From Prosapia bicincta (Eukaryota; Arthropoda; Insecta; Hemiptera; Cercopidae), in NCBI GenBank assembly GCA_036971475.1, contig JBAIZL010000005.1, positions 58,234,931 through 58,298,930 on the forward strand: a stretch of DNA of 64,000 nt, given 5' to 3'. How positions within the stretch are numbered: the stretch's first letter is position 1; each line of letters starts with the position of its first letter. The translations under genes and the position numbers were made by a program. The notes beneath the pieces were generated by a model. It was not told the origin of the DNA, made no database searches, and worked only from the letters and a program-made list of their open reading frames with translations. Shown piece after piece: positions 13,757 to 26,727 of this stretch.

Positions 13757-16700
13757 AAACGGGAGAAATGTTACAACATTAGTGTATAACATTAGGTCAT
13801 AAAAAAGGAGTACAGCTGCAACATTAGTGCCAAAAAAAGATGTAGTCCCACAAGATAATGACCTACATAGGTAATGACTTACTAGATTAAGTAAAACAAA
13901 TGAGAAAAAGGATACAAAGTTAGTGAATAACATTAGGTCATACAAAAAGGAGTACAGCTACAACATTAGTGCCAACCATAAAGATGTAGTCCCACAAGAT
14001 AATGACCTATATAGGTAATGACTTACTAGATTAAGTAAAACAAACGGTAGAAATGTTACAACATTAGTGTATAACGTTAGGTCATAAAAAATTAGTACAG
14101 CTACAACAATAGTGCCATTCATAAAGATGTAGTCCCACAAGATAATGACTTATATAGGTAACGACTAACTAGATTAAGTAAAACAAACGGTAGAAATGTT
14201 ACAACATTAGTGTATAACATTAGGTCATAAAAAAAGAGTACAGCTACAACAATAGTGCCATCCATAAAGATGTAGTCCCACAAGATAAAGACCTATATAG
14301 GTAACGACTAACTAGATTAAGCAAAACAAACGGTAGAAATGTTACAACATTAGTGTATAACATTAGGTCATAAAAAAGGAGTACAGCTACAACAATAGTG
14401 CCATCCATAAAGATGTAGTCCCGCAACATAATGACCTACATAGGTAACGACTCACTAGATAAAGTAAAACAAACGGTAGAAATGTTACAACATTAGTGTA
14501 TAACATTAGGTCATAAAAAAGGAGTACAGCTACAACAATAGTGCCATCCATAAAGATGTAGTCCCACAAGATAATGACTTATATAGGTAACGACTAACTA
14601 GATTAAGTAAAACAAACGGTAGAAATGTTACAACATTAGTGTATAACATTAGGTCATAAAAAAGGAGTACAGCTACAACATTAGTGCCATCCATAAAGAT
14701 GTAGTCCCACAAGATAATGACCTATATAGGTAACGACTAACTAGATTAAGTAAAACAAACGGGAGAAATGTTACAACATTAGTGTATAACATTAGGTCAT
14801 AAAAAAGGAGTACAGCTACAACATTAGTGCCATCCATAAAGATGTAGTCAAACAAGATAATGACCTACATAGGTAACGACTAACTAGATTAAGCAAAACA
14901 AACGGTAGGAATGTTACAACATTAGTGTATAACATTAGGTCATAAAAAAAGAGTACAGCTACAACAATAGTGCCATCCATAAAGATGTAGTCCCACAAGA
15001 TAATGACCTATATAGGTAACGACTAACTAGATTAAGTAAAACAAACGGGAGAAATGTTACAACATTAGTGTATAACATTAGGTCATAAAAAAGGAGTACA
15101 GCTACAACAATAGTGCCATCCATAAAGATGTAGTCCCACAAGATAATGACCTATATAGGTAACGTCTAACTAGATTAAGTAAAACAAACGGGAGAAATGT
15201 TACAACATTAGTGTATAACATTAGGTCATAAAAAAGGAGTACAGCTACAACAATAGTGCCATCCATAAAGATGTAGTCCCACAAGATAATGACCTATATA
15301 GGTAACGACTAACTAGATTAAGTAAAACAAACGGTAGAAATGTTACAACATTAGTGTATAACATTAGGTCATAAAAAAGGAGTACAGCTACAACAATAGT
15401 GCCATCCATAAAGATGTAGTCCCACAAGATAATGACCTATATAAATAACGACTAACTAGATTGAGTAAAACAAACGGGAGAAATGTTACAACATTAGTGT
15501 ATAACATTAGGTCATAAAAAAGGAGTACAGCTACAACAATAGTGCCATCCATAAAGATCTAGTCCCGCAACATAATGACCTACATAGGTAACGACTAACT
15601 AGATTAAGTAAAACAAACGGTAGAAATGTTACAACATTAGTGTATAACATTAGGTCATAAAAAATAGTACAGCTGCAACATTAGTGCCAAAAAAAGATGT
15701 AGTCCCACAAGATAATGACCTACATAGGTAATGACTTACTAGATTAAGTAAAACAAATGAGAAAAAGGATACAAAGTTAGTGAGTAACATTAGGTCATAC
15801 AAAAAGGAGTACAGCTACAACATTAGTGCCAACTATAAAGATGTAGTCCCACAAGATAATGACCTACATAGGTAATGACTTACTAGATTAAGTAAAACCA
15901 ATGAGAAAAAGGATACGAAATTAGAGAATAACATTAGGTCATACAAAAAGGAGTACAGCTACAACATTAGTGCCAACCATAAAGATGTAGTCCCACAAGA
16001 TAATGACCTATATAGGTAATGACTTACTAGATTAAGTAAATCAAACGGTAGAAATGTTACAACATTAGTGTATAATATTACTTCATACAAAAAGGAGTAC
16101 AGCTACAACATTAGTACCAACCATAAAGATGTAGACCCGCAAGCTAATGACTTATATAGGTAACGACTCACTAGATTAAGTAAAACAAATGGGAGTAATA
16201 ATACAAAATTAGTGTATAACATTAGGTCATACAAAAAGGAGTACAGCTACAACATTAGTGCCAACCATAAAGATGTAGTCCCGCAACATAATGACCTAAA
16301 TAGGTAACGACTCACTAGATTAAGTAAAACAAACGGGAGAAATGTTACAACATTAGTGTATATCATTAGGTCATACAAAAAGGATTACAGCTACAACAAT
16401 AGTGCAATCCATAAAGATGTAGTCCCGCAACATAATGACCTAAATAGGTAACGACTCACTAGATTAAGTAAAACAAACGGGAGAAATGTTACAACATTAG
16501 TGTATAACATTAGGTCATACACAAAGGAGTACAACTACAACAATAGTGCCGTCCATAAAGATGTAGTCCCGCAAGATAATGACCTAAATAGGTAACGACT
16601 CACTAGATTAAGTAAAACAAATGGGAGTAATAATACAAAATTAGTGTATAACATTAGGTCATACAAAAAGGAGTACAGCTACAACATTAGTGCCAACCAT

Positions 16701-19700
16701 AAAGATGTAGTCCCACAAGATAATGACCTAAATAGGTAACGACTCACTAGATTAAGTAAAACAAACGGTAGAATTGTTACAACATTAGTGTATAACATTA
16801 GGTCATACAAAAAGGAGTACAGCTACAACATTAGTGCCAACCATAAAGATGTAGTCCCGCAACATAATGACCTAAATAGGTAACGACTCACTAGATTAAG
16901 TAAAACAAACGGTAGAAATGTTACAACATTAGTGTATAACATTAGAACATACAAAAAGGAGTACAGCTACAACAATAGTGTAATCCATAAAAATGTAGTC
17001 CCGCAACATAATGACCTAAATAGGTAACGACTCACTAGATTAAGTAAAACAAACGGTAGAAATGTTACAACATTAGTGTATAACATTAGGTCATACAAAA
17101 AGGAGTACAGCTACAACATTAGTGCCAACCATAAAGATGTAGTCCCGCAACATAATGACGTAAATAGGTAACGACTCACTAGATTAAGTAAAACAAACGG
17201 GAGAAATGTTACAACATTAGTGTATAACATTAGGTCATACACAAAGGAGTACAACTACAACAATAGTGATGTCCATAAAGATGTAGTCCCGCAACATAAT
17301 GACCTACATAGGTAACGACTCACTAGATTAGGTGAAACAAACGGTAGAAATGTTACAACATTAGTGTATAACATTTGGTCTTAAAAAAGGAATACAGCTA
17401 CAACATTAGTGCCATCCATAAAGATGTAGTCGCGCAATATAATGACCTACAAAGGAAACGACTCACTAGATTAAGTAAAACAAACTGTAGAAATGTTACA
17501 ACATTAGTGTATAACATTAGGTCTTAAAAAAGGAATACAGCTACAACAATAGTGCCATCCATAAAGATGTAGTCCCACAAGATAATGTCCTATATAGGTA
17601 ACGACTAACTAGATTAAGTAAAACAAACGGGAGAAATGTTACAACATTAGTGTATAACATTAGGTCATAAAAAAGGAATACAGCTACAACAATAGTGCCA
17701 TCCATAAAGATGTAGTCCCGCAACATAATGACCTACATAGGTAACGACTCACAAGATTAAGTAAAACAAACGGGAGGAAGGTTACAACATTAGTGTATAA
17801 AATTAGGTCATACAAAAAGGAATACAGCTACAACATTAGTGCCAACCATAAAGATGTAGTCCCACAACATAATGACCTATATAGGTAACGACTCACTAGA
17901 TTAAGTAAAACAAACGGGAGAAAGCTTACAACATTAGTGTATAACATTAGGTCATACAAAAAGGAATACAGCTACAACATTAGTGCCATCCATAAAGATG
18001 TAGTCCCACAAGATAATGACCTATATAGGTAACGACTAACAAGATTAAGCAAAACAAACGGTAGAAATGTTACAACATTAGTGTATAACATTAGGTCATA
18101 AAAAAGGAGTACAGCTACAACAATAGTGCCATCCATAAAGATGTAGTCCCGCAACATAATGACCTACATAGGTTACGACTCACTAGATTTAGTAAAACAA
18201 ACGGTAGAAATGTTACAACATTAGTGTATAACGTTAGGTCATAAAAAAGGAGTACAGCTACAACAATAGTGCCATTCATAAAGATGTAGTCCCACAAGAT
18301 AATGACTTATATAGGTAACGACTAACTAGATTAAGTAAAACAAACGGGAGAAATGTTACAACATTAGTGTATAACATTAGGTCATAAAAAAGGAGTACAG
18401 CTACAACAATAGTGCCATTCATAAAGATGTAGTCCCACAAGATAATGACTTATATAGGTAACGACTAACTAGATTAAGTAAAACAAACGGTAGAAATGTT
18501 ACAACATTAGTGTATAACATTAGGTCATAAAAAAGGAGTACAGCTATAACAATAGTGCCATCCATAAAGATGTAGTCCCACAAGATAATGACCTATATAG
18601 GTAACGTCTAACTAGATTAAGTAAAACAAACGGGAGAAATGTTACAACATTAGTGTATAACATTAGGTCATAAAAAAGGAGTACCGCTACAATAATAGTG
18701 CCATCCATAAAGATGTAGTCCCGCAACATAATGACCTACATAGGTAACGACTCACTAGATTAAGTAAAACAAACGGTAGAAATGTTACAACATTAGTGTA
18801 TAACATTAGGTCATAAAAAAGGAGTACAGCTACAACAATAGTGCCATCCATAAGGATGTAGTCCCACAAGAAAATGACCTACATAGGTAACGACTAACTA
18901 GATTAAGTAAAACAAACGGTAGAAATGTTACAACATTAGTGTATAACATTAGGTCATAAAAAAGGAGTACAGCTACAACAATAGTGCCATCCATAACGAT
19001 GTAGTCCCACAAGATAATGACCTATATAGGTAACGACTAACTAGATTAAGTAAAACAAACGGGAGAAATGTTACAACATTAGTGTATAACATTAGGTCAT
19101 AAAAAAGGAGTACAGCTGCAACATTAGTGCCAAAAAAAGATGTAGTCCCACAAGATAATGACCTACATAGGTAATGACTTACTAGATTAAGTAAAACCAA
19201 TGAGAAAAAGGATACAAAGTTAGTGAATAACATTAGGTCATACAAAAAGGAGTACAGCTACAACAATAGTGCCATTCATAAAGATGTAGTCCCACAAGAT
19301 AATGACTTATATAGGTAACGACTAACTAGATTAAGTAAAACAAACGGTAGAAATGTTACAACATTAGTGTATAACATTAGGTCATAAAAAAGGAGTACAG
19401 CTATAACAATAGTGCCATCCATAAAGATGTAGTCCCACAAGATAATGACCTATATAGGTAACGTCTAACTAGATTAAGTAAAACAAACGGGAGAAATGTT
19501 ACAACATTAGTGTATAACATTAGGTCATAAAAAAGGAGTACCGCTACAATAATAGTGCCATCCATAAAGATGTAGTCCCGCAACATAATGACCTACATAG
19601 GTAACGACTCACTAGATTAAGTAAAACAAACGGTAGAAATGTTACAACATTAGTGTATAACATTAGGTCATAAAAAAGGAGTACAGCTACAACAATAGTG

Positions 19701-22700
19701 CCATCCATAAGGATGTAGTCCCACAAGAAAATGACCTACATAGGTAACGACTAACTAGATTAAGTAAAACAAACGGTAGAAATGTTACAACATTAGTGTA
19801 TAACATTTGGTCTTAAAAAAGGAACACAGCTACAACATTAGTGCCATCCATAAAGATGTAGTCGCGCAATATAATGACCTACAAAGGAAACGACTCACTA
19901 GATTAAGTAAAACAAACTGTAGAAATGTTACAACATTAGTGTATAACATTAGGTCTTAAAAAAGGAATACAGCTACAACAATAGTGCCATCCATAAAGAT
20001 GTAGTCCCACAAGATAATGTCCTATATAGGTAACGACTAACTAGATTAAGTAAAACAAACGGGAGAAATGTTACAACATTAGTGTATAACATTAGGTCAT
20101 AAAAAAGGAATACAGCTACAACAATAGTGCCATCCATAAAGATGTAGTCCCGCAACATAATGACCTACATAGGTAACGACTCACAAGATTAAGTAAAACA
20201 AACGGGAGGAAGGTTACAACATTAGTGTATAAAATTAGGTCATACAAAAAGGAATACAGCTACAACATTAGTGCCAACCATAAAGATGTAGTCCCACAAC
20301 ATAATGACCTATATAGGTAACGACTCACTAGATTAAGTAAAACAAACGGGAGAAAGCTTACAACATTAGTGTATAACATTAGGTCATACAAAAAGGAATA
20401 CAGCTACAACATTAGTGCCATCCATAAAGATGTAGTCCCACAAGATAATGTCCTATATAGGTAACGACTAACTAGATTAAGTAAAACAAACGGGAGAAAT
20501 GTTACAACATTAGTGTATAACATTAGGTCATAAAAAAGGAATACAGCTACAACAATAGTGCCATCCATAAAGATGTAGTCCCGCAACATAATGACCTACA
20601 TAGGTTACGACTCACTAGATTTAGTAAAACAAACGGTAGAAATGTTACAACATTAGTGTATAACGTTAGGTCATAAAAAAGGAGTACAGCTACAACAATA
20701 GTGCCATTCATAAAGATGTAGTCCCACAAGATAATGACTTATATAGGTAACGACTAACTAGATTAAGTAAAACAAACGGGAGAAATGTTACAACATTAGT
20801 GTATAACATTAGGTCATAAAAAAGGAGTACAGCTACAACAATAGTGCCATTCATAAAGATGTAGTCCCACAAGATAATGACTTATATAGGTAACGACTAA
20901 CTAGATTAAGTAAAACAAACGGTAGAAATGTTACAACATTAGTGTATAACATTAGGTCATAAAAAAGGAGTACAGCTATAACAATAGTGCCATCCATAAA
21001 GATGTAGTCCCACAAGATAATGACCTATATAGGTAACGTCTAACTAGATTAAGTAAAACAAACGGGAGAAATGTTACAACATTAGTGTATAACATTAGGT
21101 CATAAAAAAGGAGTACCGCTACAATAATAGTGCCATCCATAAAGATGTAGTCCCGCAACATAATGACCTACATAGGTAACGACTCACTAGATTAAGTAAA
21201 ACAAACGGTAGAAATGTTACAACATTAGTGTATAACATTAGGTCATAAAAAAGGAGTACAGCTACAACAATAGTGCCATCCATAAGGATGTAGTCCCACA
21301 AGAAAATGACCTACATAGGTAACGACTAACTAGATTAAGTAAAACAAACGGTAGAAATGTTACAACATTAGTGTATAACATTAGGTCATAAAAAAGGAGT
21401 ACAGCTACAACAATAGTGCCATCCATAACGATGTAGTCCCACAAGATAATGACCTATATAGGTAACGACTAACTAGATTAAGTAAAACAAACGGGAGAAA
21501 TGTTACAACATTAGTGTATAACATTAGGTCATAAAAAAGGAGTACAGCTGCAACATTAGTGCCAAAAAAAGATGTAGTCCCACAAGATAATGACCTACAT
21601 AGGTAATGACTTACTAGATTAAGTAAAACCAATGAGAAAAAGGATACAAAGTTAGTGAATAACATTAGGTCATACAAAAAGGAGTACCGCTACAACATTA
21701 GTGCCAACCATAAAGATGTAGTCCCACAAGATAATGACCTACATAGGTAATGACTTACTAGATTAAGTAAAACCAATGAGAAAAAGGATACGAAATTAGT
21801 GAATAACATTAGGTCATACAAAAAGGAGTACAGCTACAACATTAGTGCCAACCATAAAGATGTAGTCCCACAAGATAATGACCTATATAGGTAATGACTT
21901 ACTAGATTACGTAAATCAAACGGTAGAAATGTTACAACATTAGTGTATAATATTAGGTCATACAAAAAGGAGTACAGCTACAACATTAGTACCAACCATA
22001 AAGATGTAGCCCCGCAAGCTAATGACTTATATAGGTAACGACGCACTAGATTAAGTAAAACAAACGGGAGAAAGCTTACAACATTAGTGTATAAAATTAG
22101 GTCATACAAAAAGGAATACAGCTACAACATTAGTGCCAACCATAAAGATGTAGTCCCACAAGATAATGACCTATATAGGTAACGACTCACTAGATTAAGT
22201 AAAACAAACGGGAGAAAGCTTACAACATTAGTGTATAACATTAGGTCATAAAAAAGGAGTACAACTACAACAATAGTGCCATCCATAAAGATGTAGTCCC
22301 GCAACATAATGACCTACATAGGTAACGACTCACTAGATTAAGTAAGACAAACGGGAGAAATGTTACAACATTAGTGTATAACATTAGGTCATAAAAAAGG
22401 AGTACAGCTACAACAATAGTGCCATCCATAAAGATGTAGTCCCACAAGATAATGACTTATATAGGTAACGACTAACTAGATTAAGTAAAACAAACGGTAG
22501 AAATGTTACAACATTAGTGTATAACATTAGGTCATAAAAAAGGAGTACAGCTACAACATTAGTGCCATCCATAACGATGTAGTCTCACAAGATAATGACC
22601 TATATAGGTAACGACTAACTAGATTAAGTAAAACAAACGGGAGAAATGGTACAACATTAGTGTATAACATTAGGTCATAAAAAAGGAGTACAGCTACAAC

Positions 22701-25700
22701 ATTAGTGCCATCCATAAAGATGTAGTCCCACAAGATAATGACCTATATAGGTAACGTCTAACTAGATTAAGTAAAACAAACGGGAGAAATTTTACAAAAT
22801 TAGTGTATAACATTAGGTCATAAAAAAGGAGTACAGCTACAACAATAGTGCCATCCATAAAGATGTAGTCCCACAAGATAATGACCTATATAGGTAACGA
22901 CTAACTAGATTAAGTAAAACAAACGGTAGAAATGTTACAACATTAGTGTATAACATTAGGTCATAAAAAAGGAGTACAGCTACAACAATAGTGCCATCCA
23001 TAAAGATGTAGTCCCACAAGATAATGACCTATATAAATAACGACTAACTAGATTGAGTAAAACAAACGGGAGAAATGTTACAACATTAGTGTATAACATT
23101 AGGTCATAAAAAAGGAATACAGCTACAACAATAGTGCCATCCATAAAGATGTAGTCCCACAAGATAATGACTTATATAGGTAACGACTAACTAGATTAAG
23201 TAAAACAAACGGTAGAAATGTTACAACATTAGTGTATAACATTAGGTCATAAAAAAGGAGTACAGCTACAACACTAGTGCCATCCATAACGATGTAGTCC
23301 CACAAGATAATGACCTATATAGGTAACGACTCACTAGATTAAGTAAAACAAACGGGAGAAAGCTTACAACATTAGTGTATAAAATTAGGTCATACAAAAA
23401 GGAATACAGCTACAACATTAGTGTCAACCATAAAGATGTAGTCCCACAAGATAATGACCTATATAGGTAACGACTCACTAGATTAAGTAAAACAAACGGT
23501 AGAAATAATACAACATTAGTGTATAACATTAGGTCATAAAAAAGGAGTACAGCTACAACAATAGTGCCATCCATAAAGATGTAGTCCCGCAACATAATGA
23601 CCTACATAGGTAACGACTCACTAGATAAAGTAAAACAAACGGTAGAAATGTTACAACATTAGTGTATAACATTAGGTCATAAAAAAGGAGTACAGCTACA
23701 ACAATAGTGCCATCCATAAAGATGTAGTCCCACAAGATAATGACTTATATAGGTAACGCCTAACTAGATTAAGTAAAACAAACGGTAGAAACGTTACAAC
23801 ATTAGTGTATAACATTAGGTCATAAAAAAGGAGTACAGCTACAACATTAGTGCCATCCATAAAGATGTAGTCCCACAAGATAATGACCTATATAGGTAAC
23901 GACCAACTAGATTAAGTAAAACAAACGGGAGAAATGTTACAACATTAGTGTATAACATTAGGTCATAAAAAAGGAGTACAGCTACAACATTAGTGCCATC
24001 CATAAAGATGTAGTCCCACAAGATAATGACCTACTTAGGTAACGACTAACTAGATTAAGAAAAACAAACGGTAGAAATGTTACAACATTAGTGTATAACA
24101 TTAGGTCATAAAAAAGGAGTACAGCTACAACAATAGTGCCATCCATAAAGATGTAGTCCCACAAGATAATGACCTATATAGGTAACGACTAACTAGATTA
24201 AGTAAAACAAACGGGAGAAATGTTACAACATTAGTGTATAACATTAGGTCATAAAAAAGGAGTACAGCTACAACAATAGTGCCATCCATAAAGATGTAGT
24301 CCCACAAGATAATGACCTATATAGGTAACGTCTAACTAGATTAAGTAAAACAAACGGGAGAAATGTTACAACATTAGTGTATAACATTAGGTCATAAAAA
24401 AGGAGTACAGCTACAACAATAGTGCCATCCATAAAGATGTAGTCCCACAAGATAATGACCTATATAGGTAACGACTAACTAGATTAAGTAAAACAAACGG
24501 TAGAAATGTTACAACATTAGTGTATAACATTAGGTCATAAAAAAGGAGTACAGCTAAAACAATAGTGCCATCCATAAAGATGTAGTCCCACAAGATAATG
24601 ACCTATATAAATAACGACTAACTAGATTGAGTAAAACAAACGGGAGAAATGTTACAACATTAGTGTATAACATTAGGTCATAAAAAAGGAGTACAGTTAC
24701 AACAATAGTGCCATCCATAAAGATGTAGTCCCGCAACATAATGACCTACATAGGTAACGACTAACTAGATTAGGTAAAACAAACGGTAGAAATGTTACAA
24801 CATTAGTGTATAACATTAGGTCATAGAAAAGGAGTACAGCTACAACAATAGTGCCATCCATAACGATGTAGTCCCACAAGATAATGACCTATATAGGTAA
24901 CGACTAACTAGATTAAGTAAAACAAACGGGAGAAATGTTACAACATTAGTGAATAACATTAGGTCATAAAAAATAGTACAACTGCAACATTAGTGCCAAA
25001 AAAAGATGTAGTCCACAAGATAATGACCTACATAGGTAATGACTTACTAGATTAAGTAAAACAAATGAGAAAAAGGATACAAAGTTAGTGAATAACATTA
25101 GGTCATACAAAAAGGAGTACAGCTACAACATTAGTGCCAACCATAAAGATGTAGCCCCACAAGATAATGACCTACATAGGTAATGACTCACTAGATTAAG
25201 TAAAACCAATGAGAAAAAGGATACGAAATTAGAGAATAACATTAGGTCATACAAAAAGGAGTACAGCTACAACATTAGTGCCAACCATAAAGATGTAGTC
25301 CCACAAGATAATGACCTATTTAGGTAATGACTTACTAGATTAAGTAAATCAAACGGTAGAAATGTTACAACATTAGTGTATAATATTAGGTCATACAAAA
25401 AGGAGTACAGCTACAACATTAGTACCAACCATAAAGATGTAGCCCCGCAAGGTAATGAATTATATAGGTAACGACTCACTAGATTAAGTAAAACAAATGG
25501 GAGTAATAATACAAAATTAGTGTATAACATTAGGTCATACAAAAAGGAGTACAGCTACAACATTAGTGCCAACCATAAAGATGTAGTCCCGCAACATAAT
25601 GACCTAAATAGGTAACGACTCACTAGATTAAGTAAAACAAACGGGAGAAATGTTACAACATTAGTGTATATCATTAGGTCATACAAAAAGGAGTACAGCT

Positions 25701-26727
25701 ACAACAATAGTGCAATCCATAAAGATGTAGTCCCGCAACATAATGACCTAAATAGGTAACGACTCACTAGATTAAGTAAAACAAACGGGAGAAATGTTAC
25801 AACATTAGTGTATAACATTAGGTCATACAAAAAGGAGTACAACTATAACAATAGTGCCGTCCATAAAGATGTAGTACCGCAACATAATGACCTACATAGG
25901 TAACGATTCACTAGATTAAGTAAAACAAACGGGAGAAATGTTTCAACATTAGTGTATAATATTAGGTCATACAAAAAGGAGTACAGCTACAACAATAGTG
26001 CCATCCATAAAGATGTAGTCCCGCAACATAATGACGTAAATAGGTAACGACTCACTAGATTAAGTAAAACAAACGGGAGAAATGTTACAACATTAGTGTA
26101 TAACATTAGGTCATACACAAAGGAGTACAACTACAACAATAGTGCCGTCCATAAAGATGTAGTCCCGCAACATAATGACCTACATAGGTAACGACTCACT
26201 AGATTAGGTGAAACAAACGGTAGAAATGTTACAACATTAGTGTATAACATTTGGTCTTAAAAAAGGAACACAGCTACAACATTAGTGCCATCCATAAAGA
26301 TGTAGTCCCGCAATATAATGACCTACAAAGGAAACGACTCACTAGATTAAGTAAAACAAACTGTAGAAATGTTACAACATTAGTGTATAACATTAGGTCT
26401 TAAAAAAGGACTACAGCTACAACAATAGTGCCATCCATAAAGATGTAGTCCCACAAGATAATGACCTATATAGGTAACGACTAACTCTATTAAGTAAAAC
26501 AAACGGTAGAAATGTTACAACATTAGTGTATAACATTAGGTCATACAAAAAGGAGTACAACTATAACAATAGTGCCGTCCATAAAGATGTAGTACCGCAA
26601 CATAATGACCTACATAGGTAACGATTCACTAGATTAAGTAAAACAAACGGTAGAAATGTTACAACATTAGTGTATAACATTAGGTCATGAAAAAGGAGTA
26701 CAGCTACAACAATAGTGCCATCCATAA
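13757..26727. repeat. Super-repeat copy 2 of family A (about 13 kb)
   Basis: This is a near-identical second copy of 1-13696; only scattered single-base changes were seen in the stretches compared. It lacks the 287 bp (two units) present near 480-770 of copy 1 and has only one copy of the 2870-bp segment. It gains a 2432-bp internal duplication (about 17350-19245 re-used at about 19790-21677, preceded by a six-unit, 857-bp re-use). Similarity to copy 1 stops at about 26727: 13697 onward reads acgatgtagtcccacaag, while 26728 onward reads aagatgtagtcccgcatc. Confidence 0.9.
17350..21677. repeat. Nested 857-bp and 2432-bp re-duplications in array A
   Basis: After 19245 the array jumps back six units: 18544 recurs at 19401 and 18687 at 19544, offset 857. 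At about 19790 it jumps back again, so that 17541, 17972, 18544, 18687, 18830 and 18973 recur at 19973, 20404, 20976, 21119, 21262 and 21405, offset 2432. The unit at 20404 matches 4503, at offset 15901, better than its direct counterpart at 17972. It may therefore have been templated from an unreduced copy. Confidence 0.85.
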
